A DNA stretch of 20,042 nt from JAXDLH01 sp034666705 (GTDB lineage: Bacteria > Chloroflexota > UBA6077 > SHYK01), in NCBI GenBank assembly GCA_034666705.1, contig JAXDLH010000102.1, positions 1 through 20,042 on the forward strand. Reading direction: 5' to 3'. The notes under the pieces were generated by a model, which saw nothing but the letters and a program-made list of their open reading frames with translations, was not told where the DNA came from and ran no database searches. Position numbers and translations under genes: made by a program. Shown here piece after piece: positions 14,374 to 20,042 of this stretch. Within the stretch, counting starts at the first letter, position 1. Every line of letters starts with the position of its first letter.

Positions 14374-16784
14374 CCGAGCTTGCCCAGGGGCAACGCGGAT
14401 CCGGGTCTGAAGATCTCGGATCGACGGTCTTCGACGCGGCAATTCGCGGCATCAAAATGCTCGTACCCGAAGGGGTCCCCTTGCCAGAGGGTGCGTGGCA
14501 ACGGCGCCACCGGGCAGTTCTCGTCCTCCTCTGGATCCATGCCGCAACTATTTTCGCCGTCTCTCTCATTGGGGGGAACGGTCTGGTGCATTCTCTCGGC
14601 GAATGCGCCATCGTCGCCGCCCTCGCCGCGCTCGCCAGTCTGACTACTCGCAGCCATCGGTTCCGGGCAAGCGTAGCCAGTCTCGGGCTGGTGACCGCGT
14701 CGGGCGTGCTCGTGCACCTGTCCGGCGGCATGATCGAGCTGCATTTTCACTTCTTCGTGGCCGTGATCGTGATCTCGCTGTACCACGATTGGGTGCCGTT
14801 CCTGCTGGCAATCTCGTTCGTGGTACTCCACCACGGCGGACTCGGGGTGATCGATCCCGCCTCCGTCTATAACCATCCGGATGCCTGGGCCAACCCCTGG
14901 AAGTGGGCGCTCATCCATGGCGCTTTCGTAGTCGCCGCCAGCATCGGCTGCGTCACCAATTGGCGGCTGGACGAGTCGGCGCGGCGCGCCGTGCTGGTAC
15001 ATACCGAGGAGAATAACAAGCTCGTCGAGCAATTGAGCCGGGACATCGTCGAGCGCGAGCGGGTGGAGGCCAAGCGGGTCGCCGCAGAGGAGGCCCGGTA
15101 TCGTGAGTTGAAGCTGCTCCTCGACATCGGCGAGTCGCTGCTGCACACCAAAGACCTTACGGCGTTTCTCGAGGAGAGCATCGACCGGATCGTGGCCTCG
15201 GGTGGGTATGACGTGGCGGCCATTCGGCTCTCCGACTCCGGGGAAAACAGCATGGAGTGGGTGGCCAACCGGGGGTTCCGCGACCAGGCCAACGTCCCCG
15301 AGTTTCAGGGGCAGCGGCCCAACGAGCAAGACCCGCGGCCGCGCCCCCTTTCGGAGCGCGACTCGTTCGTCATCGAGGATCTCGCCTCCCAGGATCGCTT
15401 CCGCCGGCTGCAACGCGATGGGATTACCTCGGCTGTCTACGTGCCAGTCCGAACCGAGACGTCGCTGCGCGGCCACCTGCTGCTCGGCTTCCGCACCCCG
15501 CGGCCAGTTCCGCCCGCGGAGCTGCGGCTGCTCGTCACCATTGGCAGCCAGATCGGCCTCGCTGCCCAGAAGGTGCGTCTCTATGAGGACGCGCTCCGCG
15601 CCCACGCCCAGCGCGAGCACGCCGAGGAGCAGCTCCGCCAGGCGCAGAAAATGGAGGCGGTCGGGCAACTCGCCGGGGGGATCGCCCACGACTTCAATAA
15701 CCTGCTGACCGTCATCAATGGCTTCGGCGATCTGCTCTATACGTCGCTCGACCAGCAGGACAGCAATCGCGCGCTGGTCGAAGAGATCCTCAAGGCCGGC
15801 GACCGCGCCGCCAGCCTGACGAGCCAGATGCTCGCCTTCAGCCGCCGCCAGGTACTCCAGCCCAAGGTCCTGGACCTCAACGACGCGGTGTCCGATATGG
15901 ACCGGATGCTGCGGCGCGTGATCAGCGAGGATATCGAGCTGCGGATGTCGTTGGCCCCCGATCTCGGCCGGGTGAAGGCTGACCCGGGGCAGCTCAGCCA
16001 GGTGATCCTGAATCTCGCCACCAACGCCCGGGATGCCATGCCCACCGGCGGCGTGCTCACGCTCGAGACGGCGAACGTGGAGTTCGACTCGACCTTCGTA
16101 GACGGCAACGCCATGGTGAGGTCCGGGGCCTACGTGATGCTGGCGGTCAGCGATACCGGATCGGGCATGGACGCGGCGACCCAGGCGCGCATCTTCGAGC
16201 CATTCTTCACGACCAAGGAGCAAGGCAAAGGCACCGGCATGGGGCTCGCCACGGTCTACGGAATCGTGAAGCAGAGCGAAGGCGACGTGCTGGTCTACAG
16301 CGAGCCGGGGCTGGGCACCACGTTCAAGGTCTATCTGCGACGCTACCTCAGGGACGGCGAGCTCGCCGATTCGACGCCGGTCAAGAGTCAGGCGCCACGC
16401 GGCTCGGAAACCGTGCTGGTGGTGGAGGACGAGCCAGGCGTACGGCTGCTCGCGGAAACCCTGCTGGAATCGGTGGGCTATCGAGTGCTCACGGCGAGCT
16501 GCGCCGACCAGGCGCTGGAGGTCGCCGATCAGCACGACGGCTCGATCGACCTGCTCCTGACGGACGTGGTCATGCCCGGGATGAGCGGGCGGGAGTTGTC
16601 TGAGCAGCTCTACCACCTGAGGCCGGACGTCAAGGTGCTGTATATGTCGGGCTACACGCCGGACGTCGCCGTGCGACATGGCGTGCTGGAGTCGACCACC
16701 GCGTATCTGCAGAAGCCGTTCACGCCGACCACGCTCGCAGAACGGGTCCGCCAGGTGCTCGACGTGGAAGTCGTCGCAGTCTAA
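14370..16784 (+). CDS. Membrane hybrid histidine kinase HK2 (sensor-GAF-HisKA-HATPase-REC)
   Basis: The 804-residue protein has an N-terminal His-rich membrane sensor (about residues 48-198; LVHLSGGMIELHFHFFV, VVLHHGGLG), a coiled coil (205-250; EENNKLVEQLSRDIVERERVEAKR), a GAF domain (about 260-405), HisKA with phosphorylated His440 (GGIAHDFNNLLTVINGF), a HATPase domain (N box at about 547-556, DTGSGM, FEPFFTTKEQGKGTGMGL) and a C-terminal receiver (about 681-800; VVEDEPG, phospho-acceptor Asp732 in LLLTDVVMPGMSG, MSGYTPD, Lys782). It is a paralogue of HK1: the first ~205 residues align without gaps, but HK2 has no PAS and adds a receiver. The HisKA type also differs (HDFNN here, HEINTPIQ in HK1). 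Phosphate may stay on its own receiver or pass on to the cluster's REC proteins. Translation probably depends on the upstream 16-codon ORF. Confidence 0.95.
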   Translation: MTELAQGQRGSGSEDLGSTVFDAAIRGIKMLVPEGVPLPEGAWQRRHRAVLVLLWIHAATIFAVSLIGGNGLVHSLGECAIVAALAALASLTTRSHRFRASVASLGLVTASGVLVHLSGGMIELHFHFFVAVIVISLYHDWVPFLLAISFVVLHHGGLGVIDPASVYNHPDAWANPWKWALIHGAFVVAASIGCVTNWRLDESARRAVLVHTEENNKLVEQLSRDIVERERVEAKRVAAEEARYRELKLLLDIGESLLHTKDLTAFLEESIDRIVASGGYDVAAIRLSDSGENSMEWVANRGFRDQANVPEFQGQRPNEQDPRPRPLSERDSFVIEDLASQDRFRRLQRDGITSAVYVPVRTETSLRGHLLLGFRTPRPVPPAELRLLVTIGSQIGLAAQKVRLYEDALRAHAQREHAEEQLRQAQKMEAVGQLAGGIAHDFNNLLTVINGFGDLLYTSLDQQDSNRALVEEILKAGDRAASLTSQMLAFSRRQVLQPKVLDLNDAVSDMDRMLRRVISEDIELRMSLAPDLGRVKADPGQLSQVILNLATNARDAMPTGGVLTLETANVEFDSTFVDGNAMVRSGAYVMLAVSDTGSGMDAATQARIFEPFFTTKEQGKGTGMGLATVYGIVKQSEGDVLVYSEPGLGTTFKVYLRRYLRDGELADSTPVKSQAPRGSETVLVVEDEPGVRLLAETLLESVGYRVLTASCADQALEVADQHDGSIDLLLTDVVMPGMSGRELSEQLYHLRPDVKVLYMSGYTPDVAVRHGVLESTTAYLQKPFTPTTLAERVRQVLDVEVVAV

Positions 16785-16844
16785 CCCCGCCCGGCGGGCT
16801 CGCGATTCCCGAAGAACGGCGGATGAACCTCGCGGGGGCTGCGA

Positions 16845-16863
16845 ACGATCGGGTGTCGATCGT
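16845..16863. terminator. Hairpin between convergent HK2 and PhoD genes
   Basis: ACGATCG (16845-16851), loop GGTGT and CGATCGT (16857-16863) form a perfect 7-bp stem 60 bp past the HK2 stop. No U-tract follows, so efficiency is unknown. Confidence 0.4.
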
Positions 16864-16904
16864 GGTGTGCTCACGCCGAACCAGGATCAACGTGGCGGGG
16901 TGTA

Positions 16905-16916
16905 GCGGCCGGCCGC
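16905..16916 (-). terminator. 12-bp GC palindrome just after the PhoD stop
   Basis: GCGGCC and GGCCGC are adjacent (16905-16916) and start 5 bp after the phosphatase stop codon on the minus strand. It could be part of a terminator; it has no loop or U-tract. Confidence 0.3.
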
Positions 16917-16921
16917 AAACG

Positions 16922-18676
16922 TCAGCTCTGCGGCGTGAGCACCACCTGCGAGCCTGCCCGGGGCTGACCGTCTTCGCCGCGCACGTCGGCGGTCAGCGTG
17001 GGCACGCCGTCGGCTCCTCGCGCGATGTGCAGGTACCCGAAGTTGAAGAAGCCGCTCTCGCCGTAGAGGAGCTGCGGGCTGAACGTCGGATCGAGGCGCG
17101 TCGCCGTATCGGCGGGCGGGGTACCGGCGCTGAGCGGGCCCACCACGAACTCGTGAAATAGCATCGGGACCGCGTTGAGGTCGACCTTTGCCTGGTAGCG
17201 GATGGACAGCGCCCGGTGCACGTCGCCCGAGACGAACACGACGTTCTTCACGTGGTTCACCGCCAGAAACTGCAGCAGGTGGCCGAGCTCGCGCTTGAAG
17301 CCCACCTGGTTGCCATCGGCCACCGGTCCGCCAGCCCAGCCGTCGCCACCGTAGGGAGTGAGCATCGGGCCCGTCGTCGGCACGGAGAGGGTGGTGGTCG
17401 TGCTGATGATCTTCCAGGTCGCCCGGGAGCTGAGCAGTCCCTGCTCGAGCCAGGCGAGCTGCGCATGGCCGAGCATCGTCTTGTTGTCCGCCGAGGTGTC
17501 GTCCTGGTCGTCGCGGCTCCGATATGAGCGGTCGTCCAGGAGGAAGAGATCGGCATCCGCGCCCCAGTGAATCACCCGGTACAGGCAGTTCGGGTCATCC
17601 GGGTTGCGATCGATCGGGGAATACTCGAAGAGGGTCTGCCGGGCAGCCGCGACGAGCCCTGGATAGCCAGCGCGGCTGGCCTGGGGAGCCCAGGAAGTCC
17701 AATCAGCACCCGCATCGTCGATGATCTCGTGGTCGTCCCACTGCACCTCGAGCGCGGTGCTTGCCAGGAGCCGTTGGAACGCCGGATCCGCTCGGTTATA
17801 GCGCCAGTGGCGGCGATAGACGTCGAGCACCTGCGCCCGGTTCGCCCAGTCGACGGTCGGGTCATCAATACTCGTGAACTCGCCGGGCACGTTCACCCGG
17901 CCGCCGGGCCCCGCGGCCGGGCAGGTCTGGTCAGCGTAGATCATGTCGCCCATCGCCAGGAACAGGTCCGGCTGCAGCCGACGCATCGTCTCGAAGATCG
18001 GATAGCCGCCATCGGCCCGTCGGCAATAGCCGGCCCCGCCGAGGTCGGCGCTGAATATGAGACTGAGCGGGGCGGGCGCATCCGGACGCGGCGCGGTCCG
18101 AAACGTGCCAACCTGGCGCGCGAGCGGATCGTTTCCCTTGTCACCGGTCTCGAACCACACCCGGTACGAATACTGCGCGTCCGGGGTGAGGCCGTCGAGC
18201 CGGACGGTGGCGGTAAGGTCATTGGCGTCGGTCACCGGCGCCGACCGGGTAGCGACGATGCGCTGCATCGTCGCGCCCACTGCGTACTCCACGTGCATCG
18301 TGCCGGGCGCAGCGCCGCGCGCCCAGATCACGGCGCTGGTGGAGGTCACGTCGCCACTCGCAATACCCTGCGGGAACGCGACTGCGTTCACCTGCTGAGC
18401 GATCTGGGCGCTCGTGTCCACCGCGTCGGCCGCATCATCACTTCCGCTCGCCAGTGCCGCGACCGGACGGACCAGCACCCGGATCGTCGCGTCGAGACCC
18501 GCCGCGATGCTTGCCACCACCGGATGCCCGATGCTGAACGTCCATGCGGCGCCTAACATGCTCACGCCGAGGACGATGCCGAGCGCGCGGACGCCGAGCA
18601 GCCAGGATGCAGTCCTGGGTCTCGCCATCCGTCGCCGTCGATAGAAGGGATTCCGCGATTGCATCGGACCATCCAC
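16922..18676 (-). CDS. PhoD-type alkaline phosphatase/phosphodiesterase, membrane-anchored or exported
   Basis: The 584-residue protein begins with a very basic n-region (YRRRRMARPR) and a hydrophobic helix (about 24-46), suiting export, possibly by Tat as for other PhoD enzymes, or an N-terminal anchor. An Fn3-like PhoD N domain (about 98-198; FPQGIASGDVTSTSAVIWAR) precedes the metallophosphatase domain. Metal and catalytic motifs are all present: FSADLGG (Asp211), MGDMIYAD (242-249), WDDHEIIDD (313-321), LLDDRSYR (379-386) and FVSGDVHRA (481-489). PhoD enzymes use Fe3+ and Ca2+ and release phosphate from mono- and diesters outside the cytoplasm. GTG 18676 follows AGGAACGGGA; an ATG at 18664 is the alternative start. 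Three contiguous 11-bp repeats end 27 bp upstream (18703-18735), suggesting phosphate-dependent control by a PhoB/PhoP-type regulator. Confidence 0.95.
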   Translation of the reverse strand: MDGPMQSRNPFYRRRRMARPRTASWLLGVRALGIVLGVSMLGAAWTFSIGHPVVASIAAGLDATIRVLVRPVAALASGSDDAADAVDTSAQIAQQVNAVAFPQGIASGDVTSTSAVIWARGAAPGTMHVEYAVGATMQRIVATRSAPVTDANDLTATVRLDGLTPDAQYSYRVWFETGDKGNDPLARQVGTFRTAPRPDAPAPLSLIFSADLGGAGYCRRADGGYPIFETMRRLQPDLFLAMGDMIYADQTCPAAGPGGRVNVPGEFTSIDDPTVDWANRAQVLDVYRRHWRYNRADPAFQRLLASTALEVQWDDHEIIDDAGADWTSWAPQASRAGYPGLVAAARQTLFEYSPIDRNPDDPNCLYRVIHWGADADLFLLDDRSYRSRDDQDDTSADNKTMLGHAQLAWLEQGLLSSRATWKIISTTTTLSVPTTGPMLTPYGGDGWAGGPVADGNQVGFKRELGHLLQFLAVNHVKNVVFVSGDVHRALSIRYQAKVDLNAVPMLFHEFVVGPLSAGTPPADTATRLDPTFSPQLLYGESGFFNFGYLHIARGADGVPTLTADVRGEDGQPRAGSQVVLTPQS

Positions 18677-18702
18677 TCCCGTTCCTGAGCGGGCCCGGCA
18701 AA

Positions 18703-18735
18703 TATATCACCAATATAAGAACAAGGTAAGAGCAA
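18703..18735 (-). promoter_or_regulatory. Three contiguous 11-bp repeats, candidate Pho-type operator
   Basis: On the minus strand three 11-mers follow each other without gaps: TTGCTCTTACC (18735-18725), TTGTTCTTATA (18724-18714) and TTGGTGATATA (18713-18703). All begin TTG, and the first two agree at eight of eleven positions. The AT-rich block stands out from the surrounding high-GC sequence and lies just upstream of the phosphatase start. Tandem 11-bp direct repeats are the known architecture of PhoB and PhoP boxes. Confidence 0.5.
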
Positions 18736-18769
18736 TCTTTTGTCCGAGTCATGGGCCCCCGCGTGTGCG

Positions 18770-18793
18770 CGCGCGACTCTTCGCGCGACTCTT
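18770..18793 (+). repeat. Perfect tandem 12-mer CGCGCGACTCTT x2 upstream of the cold-shock gene
   Basis: CGCGCGACTCTT occurs at 18770-18781 and 18782-18793 with no gap, about 80 bp upstream of the cold-shock ATG. A -10-like TATGAT follows at 18807-18812. It may be an operator or a simple duplication in the promoter. Confidence 0.8.
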
Positions 18794-18824
18794 ATGGGGA
18801 TACGTGTATGATTCTTGATGAGTT

Positions 18825-18859
18825 GGGCTGGCAGCACGCACGCTGCGGGCATGCAGCCC
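18825..18859 (+). promoter_or_regulatory. Structured leader hairpin upstream of the cold-shock ribosome binding site
   Basis: GGGCTG (18825-18830) can pair with CAGCCC (18854-18859), and GCAGC (18831-18835) with GCTGC (18842-18846), giving a two-part stem that ends right before AGAGGAGAG. A competing pairing uses CTGC (18843-18846) with GCAG (18853-18856). Such alternative folds near a cold-shock start could make translation temperature-sensitive; this is inference. Confidence 0.4.
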
Positions 18860-18873
18860 AAGAGGAGAGCACC

Positions 18874-19101
18874 ATGCCCCAGGGCACGATCAAGAAACTC
18901 GTCATCGACCGCGGCTTCGGGTTCATTCTTCCTGAGGGGTCCCAGGCCGCCGACAAAGATCTCTTCTTCCACCGCAGCGACGTGCTGGGCGCCGGCTACG
19001 ACGCGCTGCGTGAGGGCGCCGAGGTTACCTACGAGCTAGGCACCGACGCGCGGCGCGGCACCCCGAAGGCCGCCAACGTGCAGGTCGTGGCGGGCGCGTA
19101 A
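18874..19101 (+). CDS. Cold-shock domain protein (CspA family)
   Basis: The 75-residue protein is a single cold-shock OB-fold that binds single-stranded RNA and DNA as an RNA chaperone. RNP1 is seen as DRGFGFI (residues 12-18) and RNP2 as DLFFHRSDV (29-37); the C-terminal strands include GAEVTYELGTDARRGTPKAANVQVV. The usual KWFN start is replaced by KKLVID, so one aromatic surface residue is missing, a variant I have seen described for other high-GC lineages. The ATG at 18874 follows AGAGGAGAG at good spacing; an upstream ATG at 18751 in the same frame would add 41 unlike residues and is rejected. The gene is divergent from the phosphatase and followed by a strong inverted repeat, so it is probably monocistronic. 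Confidence 0.95.
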   Translation: MPQGTIKKLVIDRGFGFILPEGSQAADKDLFFHRSDVLGAGYDALREGAEVTYELGTDARRGTPKAANVQVVAGA

Positions 19102-19129
19102 CCTCGGTCGCGCCAGATTGATATAGCCG

Positions 19130-19185
19130 CGGGGCCACTCACTCCCGGACCTCTTGCTGGGTTCGCTCGGGAGTAGGTGGCCCCG
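19130..19185. terminator. Long inverted repeat after the cold-shock gene
   Basis: Arms at 19130-19147 and 19168-19185 (18 bp, two adjacent internal mismatches) surround a 20-base loop; the outer part pairs CGGGGCCAC with GTGGCCCCG. It begins 28 bp after the stop codon. It lacks a U-tract but is the most stable hairpin in this gap, so a terminator is likely. Confidence 0.6.
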
Positions 19186-19216
19186 AGTCGTCGTAAGGCC
19201 GCCAGAGGAATAGGCC

Positions 19217-19639
19217 ATGAAGCTGGAACAGACCATCATCATCGCGCGACCGATTGAAGCGGTATTCGCCTATCGGAGCGGGGTCGGGAATACGGCGTCG
19301 TGGCATCCGGGCGTTATCGCGTGCGACCCTGCGCTTCCCGGCGCGACGGGGATGGGGGCACGCTGGACTGAGCAACGACGCGGGGCGAACGGCATTATGG
19401 AGCAGTGGGACCTCGAGATCACGGAGTACGAGCCCAACCGCGTGCTGGGAATCAGCGGTCAGTGCGGGACCCTCCGCGTCGCCGAGCGCCACAGTTTTGC
19501 ACCCTTCGATGGCAATACGCGCTACACCCTCGCCATGGAGACCAGCGGGTCGAGAACCGGGACGACGTTCAAAAAGAACACCGTCGAATTGCTCTTGCGT
19601 CTCAAATGGAAACTGGAAGAGATTGGGACCCGCACGTAG
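19217..19639 (+). CDS. SRPBCC (START-like / polyketide cyclase) family protein
   Basis: The 140-residue protein fits the SRPBCC helix-grip fold: an N-terminal strand MKLEQTIIIARPIEAVFAYRS with the typical 'P-I-E-x-V-F' helix start, a Trp-containing segment NTASWHPGV, strands ITEYEPNRVLGISG and YTLAMETSGSRTG, and a long C-terminal helix (VELLLRLKWKLEEIG). These proteins bind hydrophobic ligands in a deep cavity; the ligand cannot be told. It has no signal peptide. The ATG follows AGAGGA at 7-bp spacing. The gene lies between the cold-shock terminator and the 86-residue gene and may be co-transcribed with the latter (101-bp gap). Confidence 0.85.
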   Translation: MKLEQTIIIARPIEAVFAYRSGVGNTASWHPGVIACDPALPGATGMGARWTEQRRGANGIMEQWDLEITEYEPNRVLGISGQCGTLRVAERHSFAPFDGNTRYTLAMETSGSRTGTTFKKNTVELLLRLKWKLEEIGTRT

Positions 19640-19740
19640 GTGGGAACTCAAGTATTCTCTGCAAATCGGACCCGCTCGCTGATGGACGGGCCGGTGGTCG
19701 CCCCGATCGTGGACGTCAGCGCTAAGCGAGGAGGATCAAC

Positions 19741-20001
19741 GTGGCCCCGGATGCCAAGCAATCGAAATACCTTCAGGTCGATATCGGCTCGCCCGTCTTG
19801 ACGCTCGATGAAAAGCAGCTCGGGACCGTAGCCGAGCGACGTGGCCAGCACTTCAAGATCAAGACGCCGTTCCTCCATCGGGACTACTGGCTCCGCACGG
19901 ACTGCGTTCGGTCGTCAGGGTCAGGCCAGCCGGTCGTGCTCAACGTCACGCAGGCTCAATTGGAGAACGTCAAGATGGCCGACGAGCCACTGAAGGACTG
20001 A
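19741..20001 (+). CDS. Small PRC-barrel/DUF2171-like protein
   Basis: The 86-residue protein starts at GTG 19741 with AGGAGG at 6-bp spacing. Its pattern, VDIGSPVLTLDEKQLGTVAERRGQHFKIKT, then HRDYWLRTDCVRSS, then VVLNVTQAQLENVKM, resembles DUF2171 and PRC-barrel proteins, small beta-barrels seen in ribosome maturation factors and photosynthetic reaction centre subunits. The assignment rests on the 'G(x)n-LGTV' turn and the strand order, so it is moderate. It has one Cys and no signal. The role is unknown; relatives are often found near stress genes, which suits the cold-shock and BON neighbours here. Confidence 0.75.
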   Translation: MAPDAKQSKYLQVDIGSPVLTLDEKQLGTVAERRGQHFKIKTPFLHRDYWLRTDCVRSSGSGQPVVLNVTQAQLENVKMADEPLKD

Positions 20002-20042
20002 GTCTGCGCCTCGCGCACCAGGGCAAGCTCCGAACGGCGTCC

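Noticed and set aside
9053..16784. The signalling cluster as an anti-phage defence system
   Set aside because: No nuclease, protease, pore-forming or cyclase effector is seen; all parts are kinase, receiver, HDOD and HD-like domains.
13284..16874. Open frame of 1196 codons on the minus strand, antisense to HK2 and the REC-HD-GYP gene
   Set aside because: Its product is a low-order mix rich in Arg, Gly, His and Asp without domains, while the plus strand encodes clear kinase and receiver motifs throughout. Long antisense frames are expected in high-GC genes with this codon usage.
18751..18873. 41-residue N-terminal extension of the cold-shock protein
   Set aside because: The extension resembles no cold-shock N-terminus, and ATG 18874 has a strong ribosome binding site.

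Overview
The window looks like a chromosomal segment of a high-GC bacterium. I infer Chloroflexota (a Thermomicrobia-like lineage), because a secreted protein carries a TPT/TPTK-rich linker of the kind common in that phylum, starts are often GTG, and several genes are of types often seen there. This is inference: there is no rRNA or phylogenetic marker. I see no IS element, integrase, tRNA or CRISPR array.

Region 1 (1-2904, minus strand). Two related secreted proteins (1-1070, cut by the window edge, and 1511-2038) lie downstream of an orphan OmpR-family response regulator (2206-2904). The edge protein has at least two copies of an unrecognised ~130-residue domain joined by a Thr/Pro-rich linker. 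The shorter protein has one copy. The 357-bp gap upstream of the regulator holds two sets of 11-bp-period repeats, a likely autoregulatory site.

Region 2 (3262-7727, metabolic). A CPA1-type Na+/H+ antiporter converges on a malate/L-lactate dehydrogenase-family oxidoreductase. A small conserved-looking gene broken by two one-base frameshifts (5748-6144) follows. Next is a minus-strand operon of a gentisate-1,2-dioxygenase-like bicupin and a small cupin, with the stop and start codons touching.

Region 3 (7878-8797). A perfect 32-bp palindrome and a BON-domain protein with a ~190-residue Arg/Gly/Asp-rich N-terminus, divergent from the signalling cluster.

Region 4 (9053-16784, plus strand), the most distinctive part. 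Order: membrane histidine kinase HK1 (sensor-PAS-GAF-kinase), REC-HDOD regulator, REC-degenerate HD-GYP regulator, 61-residue small protein, 16-codon leader ORF, membrane hybrid kinase HK2 (sensor-GAF-kinase-REC). HK1 and HK2 share a His-rich membrane sensor that aligns without gaps, but HK1 has lost five of its histidines. The HD-GYP domain has lost its metal-binding residues. ATGA overlaps join HK1 to the REC-HDOD gene and the leader ORF to HK2. I read this as one multi-input signalling module whose outputs are HDOD and pseudo-HD-GYP domains rather than DNA-binding domains.

Region 5 (16785-20042). A PhoD-type phosphatase (minus strand) with three contiguous 11-bp repeats just upstream of its start, resembling a PhoB/PhoP-type operator. 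Divergent from it is a cold-shock protein gene with a tandem 12-mer and a structured leader, then an SRPBCC protein and a small DUF2171/PRC-barrel-like protein.
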